The position numbers and the translations under genes were made by a program. 64,000 nucleotides of DNA from Chthonomonas sp. (GTDB lineage Bacteria; Armatimonadota; Fimbriimonadia; Fimbriimonadales; Fimbriimonadaceae), in NCBI GenBank assembly GCA_016788425.1, contig JAEURQ010000001.1, positions 309,300 through 373,299 of the forward strand, given 5' to 3'. Below the pieces are notes generated by a model, which saw only the letters and a program-made list of their open reading frames with translations, did no database searches and was not told the DNA's origin. This document shows positions 42,514-49,734 of the stretch, one piece after another. Each line of letters starts with the position of its first letter. Within the stretch, counting starts at the first letter, position 1.

Positions 42514-43971
42514 ATGAAGTTACCAAAGGGATTACCTATACTCGACCAAGTTGGGCTGATTCTGCGTCGGTCTCAGAATGTGTTTACCGACACGTCCCTG
42601 GTAAAGTGTCGTCAACAAGAGAATGGCATCTGGGTCGTGACACTCTATTTGGCGTCCTCCGGATGCGTGTATGCATCGCGAGGCGGTTGCACGATGTGCG
42701 CTTATCCGAAACAAAAGCCCAGATTGGAACCGCTTGACTTAAATACTTTCATCGTGCAACTCAATTCAGCATTGCAAAACGTTCCTGCCGAGGCTTTAGT
42801 AGAAGTTCGATTGTTTACCGGAGGTTCCGCCTTTGATTTTGGTGAGATTTCCTCAGAGAACATATCTCGGATTTGCAGTGTTTTGCTATCGGATCATCGC
42901 ATAGTGAAGCTCCGCGTTGAGACCCTTCTTACATTCCTTAATCATGAGAATCTCTCACTTTGGACGAATCTTTTGCAGCCAATACGCCTCGAAATTGCGA
43001 TTGGAATCGAGTCATGCAACCGCTTCTTTCGCAAGTTTTGTATTAATAAGCCGTTTGAAGATGAAGAGATGAGGCACTTGATAGAGTTGGCTGCTGGGTA
43101 TGCAGATATCGTGTGCTATCTTATGTTAGGACATATATTTTTGACGGAAAAGGAGTCGGTTGACGATGTGATTGCCTCTACTTTCGAACTTTTACAGCTT
43201 CCAGTTCATCGAATTGACATCAATCCGCTACATATTCATAATCATACCATAGCTGGACACTTGTTTAGGGCCAATATGGCTTTCCCACCTTCTCTGTGGT
43301 CGATAGATCTGGTCCGAACAATTTTCAGCAACCATAGTCGAGTTAACATCACCGGTCTTTCTCCTAATCCACTGCCCGTCGCTAGTCCAATGAGCTGTGC
43401 CATTTGTCAAAGCGCGTTTCTTGATGACATCAAGCAGAAGAGGCCATTTGTCGGTTGCCCTTGCTACGTCGCTTGGTCTAAAAGCTACCGAACTCCGAGC
43501 GGTGATCTGCTTGCAAGGATAGAGGCTGGATACACGCATCTTGCAGAGTCGTTCGAAGTTCCTGTGGAGGCGTCTGTCCGACAGTTACACTCCGCTGAAA
43601 GTGTTTATGGAGATAAGACTCTTGCCATTGCGAGAGCGCGAGCAGTCAACTGTGGACTACATAACGAGTTTATTGGCGCGCTACAGAAGCTGATGAAGAT
43701 TAGAACTATTTCGGTGTCAATACCCCCAGAAACAGTCCTGCGAATGTATCCGGGAATATTTGGAGAAGACTACACCTATGATGTTCTAAATAGCTATCAT
43801 GGGGAGTCTATCTGTATGATCTGCGAGGGACGAGGCGCAGTGGAGCACGTATTGCGCGTGCGCAACGATCTGCGAATGAGATTTAGAGACCGCGGCACAA
43901 ACTTCTTTCACGCAGCCGATACCGATGGTGAAGTTGCTCTTCACATGAGATTGCTGGGACTGACAATTTGA
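42514..43971 (+). CDS. Radical SAM protein related to archaeosine synthase subunit RaSEA, with NDPK-like C-terminal domain
   Basis: 485 residues. The N-terminal ~330 follow the TIGR01210/RaSEA plan: GCVYASRGGCTMCAYP (C-x7-C-x2-C cluster site), VRLFTGGSAFDFGEIS, LEIAIGIESCNRFFRKFCINK, INPLHIHNHTIAGHLF, FPPSLWSIDLV and the late Cys pairs SCAICQS...GCPCYVAW. RaSEA cleaves a lysine adduct on 7-deazaguanine in tRNA to give archaeosine. Residues ~375-485 (DKTLAIARARAVNCGLHNEF; YDVLNSYHGESICMICEGRG; TNFFHAADTDGEVALHM) match nucleoside-diphosphate-kinase order, keeping the N-x-x-H-x-x-D active-site His but not the IKPD lysine. It overlaps the next gene by four bases. The fusion is unusual. Confidence 0.72.
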   Translation: MKLPKGLPILDQVGLILRRSQNVFTDTSLVKCRQQENGIWVVTLYLASSGCVYASRGGCTMCAYPKQKPRLEPLDLNTFIVQLNSALQNVPAEALVEVRLFTGGSAFDFGEISSENISRICSVLLSDHRIVKLRVETLLTFLNHENLSLWTNLLQPIRLEIAIGIESCNRFFRKFCINKPFEDEEMRHLIELAAGYADIVCYLMLGHIFLTEKESVDDVIASTFELLQLPVHRIDINPLHIHNHTIAGHLFRANMAFPPSLWSIDLVRTIFSNHSRVNITGLSPNPLPVASPMSCAICQSAFLDDIKQKRPFVGCPCYVAWSKSYRTPSGDLLARIEAGYTHLAESFEVPVEASVRQLHSAESVYGDKTLAIARARAVNCGLHNEFIGALQKLMKIRTISVSIPPETVLRMYPGIFGEDYTYDVLNSYHGESICMICEGRGAVEHVLRVRNDLRMRFRDRGTNFFHAADTDGEVALHMRLLGLTI

Positions 43972-44891
43972 TATCCTTTCTGAACATCCACGTATCGATG
44001 CACCATAATATGGAACTAAACTACACGACACTGCAGGATAAGTTCCTAGTGGATTATAGAGTGTGCGATGGTAGGGTAGAAATCTTATGGCAGTCTATCA
44101 ATGATGACACTATTTTCACTTCAGTGCTCGATAAAGATTGCCTAGTCGATTTAGACGTGTGTGGCGTGTACTTTTGTTCCGGATACAAGCAGGATGGCAT
44201 TTATCTGGCATGCGCTTCTAAATCCACCGTTTCTGGGCCTGGGAAACTCTGTTCAGAATGCGCAAAGATTGGAGGCATCCACATCAGCCCGTTTGTATCT
44301 TCATACCCCTGTAGATGGGCGGAAAAGTGGAAGATGGCAAGAGAAGCTGAGAGATATTGTGTTTACCTGGCTCGTTTTGGTAGCGAGGTGTTGAAGGTGG
44401 GCATGTGCGTTTCTAGTCGGTTTTCGCTGCGAGCCCGTGAACAGGGAGCTGTGGCGGCAATGAAGATCTTTGAAGGTGACCCCATCCGATGCCGCGAACT
44501 AGAGGTGGAGATCACCAGAAGTGGAATCTCAGATAGGGTTCAGGCCGCTACAAAGTATAGGTCACTCATGCATCATCACCGGAATGGTTGTCACGGTGGA
44601 GTCGTTAAGTTGTTGCACAATGATCTTGCCGCGGTACAAGATACGTTTGAAGAAGTGTATGAAATGGAAGTACTGGACTATGAAGCTGAGTTCTTTGCTC
44701 TATTTACTTCGTTTCCTACCTGCTTCGTCCCGAACATCTTAGCTTACGGTAGAGTTTCAGGATATCTTGCTGGGTCGTGGGGACCTTTTCTCGATATTCT
44801 AAGTGAGTCAAATAATGTCCTTCTGAATATATGGTCGCTAAAGGGTGCTTTGGTTGGCCCTAGTGAACCAAACCAGCCAAGTTTATTCTAA
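43968..44891 (+). CDS. DUF2797 protein, GIY-YIG-like
   Basis: About 307 residues. Cysteines in YFCSGYKQDGIYLACASKS and LCSECAKIG suggest a zinc site; then YCVYLARFGSEVLKVGMCVSSRFSLRAREQGAVAAMKIFEG is the DUF2797 hallmark and resembles a GIY-YIG nuclease core of the 'Y-V-Y-L...K-V-G' type with a conserved Arg. The activity of DUF2797 is not established. A TTG overlapping the previous stop (TTGA) would start it; ATGs at 43998 and 44010 are alternatives. Last gene of the operon. Confidence 0.65.
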   Translation: MISFLNIHVSMHHNMELNYTTLQDKFLVDYRVCDGRVEILWQSINDDTIFTSVLDKDCLVDLDVCGVYFCSGYKQDGIYLACASKSTVSGPGKLCSECAKIGGIHISPFVSSYPCRWAEKWKMAREAERYCVYLARFGSEVLKVGMCVSSRFSLRAREQGAVAAMKIFEGDPIRCRELEVEITRSGISDRVQAATKYRSLMHHHRNGCHGGVVKLLHNDLAAVQDTFEEVYEMEVLDYEAEFFALFTSFPTCFVPNILAYGRVSGYLAGSWGPFLDILSESNNVLLNIWSLKGALVGPSEPNQPSLF

Positions 44892-45232
44892 GTATTTCCC
44901 CGATCTGAGTCCGGCTTGCTTTCCTTGTTCTTGACGCTTTTAGCTCGAATGGTGGTTAAACTACTTCCTTTATAGGTGTTAGCAATCCCCGAGTGGATCG
45001 ATCTGTAGTGCTGGTTCGGGGTTTCTATGTACTGACATGAAATGACGTGGTAAGTTCCCACCCACCACCCTGTGTGTTTGTCTCGACTAGGGTCGAGGTA
45101 AACTTCCGGGCCTTCCGGAAGTCGTTTGTCGAGGGTCGCAACTCAGCGGTGTGGATAACTCCTCGCGCGCTTTCTTTCAATATTTCTTTCTTGCTTTTGT
45201 TACGCGCTTGGTTTAGGTGAACACAAATCGTC
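44892..45232. other. Non-coding stretch, possible replication-origin region of the element
   Basis: 341 bases without a convincing gene. It holds a hairpin, ACTTCCGG-GCCTT-CCGGAAGT (45102-45122), and one perfect DnaA-box consensus (TTATCCACA on the minus strand, 45150-45158). A second identical box within GAGTTATCCACA lies at 45261-45269 in the end of the replication gene. A 74-codon minus-strand frame here is not supported by codon pattern or start signals. Confidence 0.35.
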
Positions 45233-45541
45233 TCATTTCGGAGCGTCAACTTTGGTTAGCTGTGGATAACTCAGGTCGATTGCGATGAGCCCACGCGAAG
45301 CCAGCCGGGCCAGTCCGCGGTGAACGCTGGATCGCTTGATCCCGGTCCAACTCTCTAGCTGCTCATACGTGGCACTCAGAGGAATGTGAAACCGTCGCAG
45401 ACCGTAGGCGCGGCGGGAAATCACTAGGAGGAGCCGGAGTTCAGGGTTCGAGAGGATTGGAAGCAGTCGGTCCAAATGCGAGTTCGGGATCTTCGTCCAC
45501 TCCGTGACTGGTGGCGGAAACCTCGGGGAGATGCTTGGCAT
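45233..45541 (-). CDS. Winged-helix replication-initiator-like protein
   Basis: 102 residues: TEWTKIPNSHLDRLLPILSNPELRLLLVISRRAYGLRR then TYEQLESWTGIKRSSVHRGLARLASRGLI. This is the winged-helix pattern of phage replication protein O/RepN-like initiators. The ATG at 45541 lies within the upstream frame; the conserved part begins about 12 residues later, so the ~100-base overlap with the previous gene is mostly in poorly conserved sequence. A frameshift joining both frames cannot be excluded. Confidence 0.6.
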   Translation of the reverse strand: MPSISPRFPPPVTEWTKIPNSHLDRLLPILSNPELRLLLVISRRAYGLRRFHIPLSATYEQLESWTGIKRSSVHRGLARLASRGLIAIDLSYPQLTKVDAPK

Positions 45542-45761
45542 ATTTTGCGTATGTGAATTCCTTAGGCGGTGAATAGTTGCCCCGAATGGCCTGGATGATG
45601 AAGGCATTCGGGCGCTTGGCGTTGCGATAGGGCAGGTACATGAGCTGGCGCTCGATCTCGTCAACGCTATAGTCGCGCAGGAGCTGGGAGACTCCCGCGT
45701 TCGAAACGTTGAGCTTGAAGAGCTCAACCGCAACCGCCGTCATTCGCTCGAGGTTTGTCAT
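45441..45761 (-). CDS. Replication-associated small protein
   Basis: 106 residues. LLRDYSVDEIERQLMYLPYRNAKRPNAFIIQAIRGNYSPPKEF matches the short domain commonly seen in plasmid and phage replication proteins just before or after a winged-helix initiator. Its start overlaps the stop of the Mrr-like gene by four bases and its 3' part overlaps the winged-helix gene by 101 bases in another frame, so the three are tightly linked. Confidence 0.6.
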   Translation of the reverse strand: MTNLERMTAVAVELFKLNVSNAGVSQLLRDYSVDEIERQLMYLPYRNAKRPNAFIIQAIRGNYSPPKEFTYAKYAKHLPEVSATSHGVDEDPELAFGPTASNPLEP

Positions 45762-46267
45762 CGCACAGCTTCGATGAAGCGGCTGACCTGGCGGCTCATG
45801 CGGTCAAGGTGTCGGAAGAACGGCTCATCGACTTCAAGCTTTGGCACTTCTCGCACCCCGATCTTGTTCTGGATCAGGAGCCGAGCCAACTCGGTTCCGG
45901 TGACGACCCGAATTCGAATCGGCTCGTGGCTTCCCAGGTGAAACTCGGCAGAGCTTGTAAGCCCGTGGGTGGAGATGAGGATTCCATAATCCGAGCCAGT
46001 GCGCCGCACAACTCCGGCCAGTTCATCGAGCATGCGAACCCGAACCTCCTGCCCCACGAACTTCACCACCGTCTGCACGTCGAACAGCCCCAAACGATCG
46101 TCAGCGGTGAACTCGTGGCCGCCCAGGTAGGTTTTCTCCTTGCGCTCGCGCCGACCCATGAACTGAATCTGCTTGTATCCAAGCCGGCCGAGGAGTTGCC
46201 GGACTAAGAGCATCTGAACGTGAAATGAGGACACGCGAACAATGGAGAGGAGGTCTTTCTCAAGCAT
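45758..46267 (-). CDS. Mrr-like restriction-endonuclease-fold protein
   Basis: 169 residues. LLVRQLLGRLGYKQIQFMG, GLFDVQTVVKFVGQEVRVRMLDELAGVVRRTGSDYGILIST and IRIRVVTGTELARLLIQNKIG follow the Mrr catalytic-domain order, in which D...(Q/E)-x-K performs hydrolysis; here DVQTVVK supplies the Asp and Lys but in altered spacing. Mrr proteins cut modified DNA. Because it is embedded in a replication/regulator operon, a role in element maintenance is also possible. ATG 46267 is preferred; a longer frame overlaps the HTH gene. Confidence 0.55.
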   Translation of the reverse strand: MLEKDLLSIVRVSSFHVQMLLVRQLLGRLGYKQIQFMGRRERKEKTYLGGHEFTADDRLGLFDVQTVVKFVGQEVRVRMLDELAGVVRRTGSDYGILISTHGLTSSAEFHLGSHEPIRIRVVTGTELARLLIQNKIGVREVPKLEVDEPFFRHLDRMSRQVSRFIEAVR

Positions 46268-46277
46268 GACAAGGGGC

Positions 46278-46700
46278 TTAGTTTTCGGTTGAGGAAAGAG
46301 TGACACCGCGAGGGAGACGACTGGAAACCCACTTACCAGGCTCAATGCCAGCAAAAGAAGGCTTCAGGTCTCCGAACTCGTCGTATGCGTTGTCAGGAAG
46401 GCTTGGCTGACTCCGGGTCACGTCACAGCAGAAGGGCGTTGGGAATCGTCCTCCTTCAGCGATCAGGTCACGCGGGTCGATCCGGAATCCGAGTTCTCGC
46501 TCGATGGCTTCGGTGATCCGGGTGACGGTGAGGAATGACGGGTTACCGCCGCCTCGCAGGATTCGGAAGACGGAAGCCGGGTGAACTCCCGCGTCTTGGG
46601 AGAGCCGAGAAGGAGCCTTGAAGCTGTACCGTTTGGTATGGGCGAGCACATCCGCGAGTCGAGAGATCGTTTGGTCAAAGTGGTGGGGTGATGGTGTCAT
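46278..46700 (-). CDS. HTH (XRE/lambda-repressor-like) regulator
   Basis: 140 residues. SRLSQDAGVHPASVFRILRGGGNPSFLTVTRITEAIERELG is a Cro/CI-type helix-turn-helix at ~27-70, followed by ~70 residues without known fold. It is first in the minus-strand run HTH, Mrr-like, two replication proteins, and faces the RadC gene across a 400-base gap. Likely copy-number or maintenance repressor of the element. ATG 46700 gives a normal HTH protein; the extended frame upstream is AT-poor leader sequence. Confidence 0.65.
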   Translation of the reverse strand: MTPSPHHFDQTISRLADVLAHTKRYSFKAPSRLSQDAGVHPASVFRILRGGGNPSFLTVTRITEAIERELGFRIDPRDLIAEGGRFPTPFCCDVTRSQPSLPDNAYDEFGDLKPSFAGIEPGKWVSSRLPRGVTLSSTEN

Positions 46701-47100
46701 GGCGGAAGTCTCTCGCGGGTTGTGAGGGCTGTTCACAAATCCTCGCCCGAACGAAAACCGAACGCAAGAGCGAGCGAATTTGACCACCAGAAAAATGCGC
46801 CCAGGGAGCGAAATTCATTTCAACCGTGACTACAAGAGCCGATTTTTGCCCCGGTCAGACCCCCGACCAGAAGGGCGGTCAGGTCTAACCTAGGCGTTTG
46901 AACCTGCGCACAGCGGTTCCAAAACTCAACCCTCTTGCTTCGCAATCGGTTCTTCTTGTCTCACTTTTTTCGTTCACTCTCCGTTCACGTCAAAAAGCGC
47001 TCCAAGCTGCTCCGATGCTTAAAGCACAGAGCACCTATCCAGGTGGGGGCGGGTCGCACCAACGTGCCGAAAGCTGAACGGCTTAGAAAGAGAACAGACC
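46701..47100. other. Divergent regulatory region with direct repeats
   Basis: A 400-base gap between the HTH gene and radC. CGGTCAGACC (46853-46862) and CGGTCAGGTC (46876-46885) are near-identical ten-base repeats with starts 23 bases apart, about two helical turns, a plausible repressor site. Nothing else structured was found; short frames here look like noise. Confidence 0.35.
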
Positions 47101-47562
47101 GTGAGAGTCATGAGAGATGAACTTTCACATTCAGAGTTTCCGGTGATCCGCGTCCAGCTTGTGCGTGAATGCGGAGAGCACCGGCTGTCACTTTCGAGTC
47201 CCGAGGACGCTGCGAGGGTCGCCGAGCACTTTTTGTCGCTTGCCGACCGCGAGCAGCTCATTGTTCTCATGCTCACTTCAAAGAACGATCTCATCGGCGT
47301 TCATGTGGCAAGCATTGGCAACCTCACGAGCTCCATCGTGTGCCCCCGCGAGGTGTTCAAGGCCGCAATCCTTGCGAACGCCTGCTCGATCATCCTGGCC
47401 CACAACCATCCATCGGGTGACCCAGAACCGTCTCCCGAGGACATCGAAGTCACCAAGACCCTCGGAGAAGCTGGGAAGCTCCTGGGAATCCCACTCGAAG
47501 ACCACATCGTTGTTGGCTTACCTGGCAGGTTCGTGAGCTTTCGCCGTCGAGGCGTGCTGTGA
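47101..47562 (+). CDS. radC: RadC-like JAB-domain protein (mobile-element type)
   Basis: 153 residues (or 150 from ATG 47110). The JAB/MPN metalloprotease-like core is intact: ILAHNHPSGDPEPSPEDIEVT (His-x-His...Ser...Asp) and LLGIPLEDHIVVG. The N-terminal HhH region of chromosomal RadC is absent. RadC-JAB proteins are common on integrative and conjugative elements; their role is unresolved. Confidence 0.85.
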   Translation: MRVMRDELSHSEFPVIRVQLVRECGEHRLSLSSPEDAARVAEHFLSLADREQLIVLMLTSKNDLIGVHVASIGNLTSSIVCPREVFKAAILANACSIILAHNHPSGDPEPSPEDIEVTKTLGEAGKLLGIPLEDHIVVGLPGRFVSFRRRGVL

Positions 47563-47668
47563 CACCCGAGAAAGGGCTTGCCAACGTGAATGCCGTTTTG
47601 CAGCTGAGTCCGTGGGGCACGGCACAGTGCCGCTCACGCCGAGCAATGCACTTGGCAGGAGTTACCCT

Positions 47669-47881
47669 ATGAGCACCGAATCCAACCATGCAGACTTTGA
47701 AGTCGAAAACCACGGAACAATCTTCCTCATTCGCCCGACCTCGGAAGCGGGATCGCGTCACTTTGCGGAACTTGATCCGTGGAATCACACCTTCTACGGC
47801 AATGCACTTGCCGTGGAGCACCGGTTCATTGAAGAGGTGGTGGAAAGACTTACTGAGGCCTTCACCGTTGCCACAGCCTAA
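47669..47881 (+). CDS. Small conserved mobile-element protein
   Basis: 70 residues: ENHGTIFLIRPTSEAGSRHF, NALAVEHRFIEEVVERL. The pattern (short strand, 'L-x-P-x-T/S-x-x-G', then 'A-L-x-V-E-H-R-F/Y') recalls a hypothetical protein family frequent on plasmids and genomic islands. Function unknown. AGGAG precedes the ATG by nine bases. A hairpin terminator follows. Confidence 0.6.
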   Translation: MSTESNHADFEVENHGTIFLIRPTSEAGSRHFAELDPWNHTFYGNALAVEHRFIEEVVERLTEAFTVATA

Positions 47882-47885
47882 CCCA

Positions 47886-47905
47886 GACCCCGCCGGCGCG
47901 GGGTC
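47886..47905 (+). terminator. Hairpin after small island protein
   Basis: GACCCCGC-CGGC-GCGGGGTC is a perfect eight-base stem followed by TTCCGCC. It resembles the hairpin at 50613, also ending in GCGGGGTCTT. Confidence 0.6.
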
Positions 47906-48053
47906 TTCCGCCTAATGTGGCTCCCAACGCCAACCGACAGGGCTGTAGCGGAGTTCCAGACATGGCTCCTCTCTACGTACGGCATTGAATGCGATAGCGT
48001 AGAGGCGCGAAGAGCCGCAACCGCCCTAATGCATACGTTCACCTACTTTGCCT

Positions 48054-49643
48054 ATGAGCACCGCCATCTACGCCCGAAAGTCAACAGAGAGTGAAGATCG
48101 CCAGGTTCAAAGCCTGGAAGATCAGCTTAGGGTGCTTCACCAGAAAGCGACAGCAAGCGGAGTTACGGTCTCGAAAGTCTTCACGGAGTCAAAGTCTGCA
48201 AAAGCTCCGGGAGAGCGGCCTGAGTTTGAAAGGCTCATGAGCGAGGTAGAAAGCGGTCAGATTGACTCTGTTCTCACATGGTCTATTAACCGCCTAACTA
48301 GAAACCCGATTGATGGTGGACGGATTGCATACGCGCTTCAAATGGGCAAGCTCAAAGCAATCCATACGCCGGATCGAACGTACACACCCGAAGACAGTGC
48401 CCTGCTGCTTGCGGTTGAGACGGGAATCGCCACCAGCTACATCCAAGACCTTCGCAAAAACGTGAAGCGTGGAATGGAGGGAAAGGCGCTGAGAGGGTGG
48501 TTTCCACACAAGGCCCCCATTGGATATAAGAACAACGCCGAGACCCGCGAAATCGATCCGCATCCTGAAGACTTTGCCAAGGTTCGCAGGCTCTGGGACC
48601 TAGCTCTCACGGGAAACTTCACCCTCAAAGAACTGGATACAGAGGCACGGGCGCTCAAACTCACGAACTCAAGAAAGTCCAAAGCTCCGATTGGTCGAAC
48701 CACCATCTACAAGCTCTTCCGAAATCCGTTCTATTTAGGGCGGTTCCAGCACAACGGAGAGTGGTTCACTGGCAAACACCGACCACTCGTCAGTCCTGCT
48801 GAGTTTGAGTTGGTCCAGAAGCTCTTCAAACGCCCAACAACCGTTCGCTGCTCGCGAGAGAAGAATCCTTACTCGGGAGCAATCAAATGCGCCGTGTGCG
48901 GGTATTCCGTGGTCCTCACGCAGAAAACAAAAAGGCGAAACAACGGCTCTACGAAGACCTACACGTACCTTCAGTGTGGAGGAGCAGGGTGCGGCAGGCA
49001 GGGTATTCGTTTTGAGGAGTTTGAGAACCAGGTTCTTGGAACACTTCGCTCAGTCTCTCTGCCGCCAAGTGGCATTGATTGGCTCAAAAGAGCAGTGCTG
49101 GAATCCTTCGATCAAGAGCTTCCGGGGCAGTCCGTATCGGCAAGCATGGCCGAGGAAACCTTAGCCGAACACCTTCGGCGAATGGAGAGGCTAACCCTGA
49201 TGCGCTTAGACGGCGAGATCACTTCGACTGAGTTCGCAACACTCAAAGGCTCACTCAGTGCAGAAATTGAATCCGCGAAGGGTCTCGTTCAATCGGCAAG
49301 TCGGACCGTCGAGCAAGCCCTTGCAATAGCTAGCCGTCTTTGCGGGACGCTCGAAACAGTTGCTCGCACCACCTTCGATAAGACGAGTCTAAGCCGTTCG
49401 ACTCTTTTGGATGCGTTTGAAACGGTGCAACTTGAGAATGGAAAACCCAAACTCGCACTCATTGGGGTTCTTCAGAAAATCGCCGCGTTCGGACTATTGG
49501 AAACTAGCTCCCAATGCCCCAAACCCGGCGATCTTGTACCTGCAAATTCACTTTGGTGGGTCTTAGTAGACCAAATCCGGAACTGGTCGATGGAGCAAGC
49601 AAAGGCAGAGGTTGATCAAAACATGCGTCCGACGGGTTCTTGA
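48054..49643 (+). CDS. Large serine recombinase
   Basis: 529 residues. The resolvase domain begins STAIYARKSTESEDRQVQSLEDQL with the nucleophile Ser in YARKS (~10); TWSINRLTRNPIDGG follows. The recombinase domain (FPHKAPIGYKNNAET; PIGRTTIYKLFRNPFYLGRF) and a zinc ribbon (CAVCGYSV...CGGAGCGRQG) precede a coiled coil (~370-440). It could integrate, excise or invert DNA independently of the tyrosine integrase, so the element may be composite. ATG 48054 is preferred over TTG 48048. Confidence 0.9.
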   Translation: MSTAIYARKSTESEDRQVQSLEDQLRVLHQKATASGVTVSKVFTESKSAKAPGERPEFERLMSEVESGQIDSVLTWSINRLTRNPIDGGRIAYALQMGKLKAIHTPDRTYTPEDSALLLAVETGIATSYIQDLRKNVKRGMEGKALRGWFPHKAPIGYKNNAETREIDPHPEDFAKVRRLWDLALTGNFTLKELDTEARALKLTNSRKSKAPIGRTTIYKLFRNPFYLGRFQHNGEWFTGKHRPLVSPAEFELVQKLFKRPTTVRCSREKNPYSGAIKCAVCGYSVVLTQKTKRRNNGSTKTYTYLQCGGAGCGRQGIRFEEFENQVLGTLRSVSLPPSGIDWLKRAVLESFDQELPGQSVSASMAEETLAEHLRRMERLTLMRLDGEITSTEFATLKGSLSAEIESAKGLVQSASRTVEQALAIASRLCGTLETVARTTFDKTSLSRSTLLDAFETVQLENGKPKLALIGVLQKIAAFGLLETSSQCPKPGDLVPANSLWWVLVDQIRNWSMEQAKAEVDQNMRPTGS

Positions 49644-49734
49644 TTGATCCTTTTCCCCGAGGGCGCGGACGTTCGAGTTCTCCCGCCCTCAGGTGAGAAC
49701 GCATGGAAACTAGAAGCAAGGCGGGAGGCGGCGT

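Noticed and set aside
45025..45249. A 74-codon minus-strand gene
   Set aside because: No Shine-Dalgarno or -10 box at a proper distance and no recognisable sequence; the region reads better as origin-like DNA.
45233..45761. A single frameshifted replication gene
   Set aside because: Both frames have their own start and conserved segment, and the conserved parts barely overlap; two overlapping genes explain the sequence, although a frameshift cannot be fully excluded.
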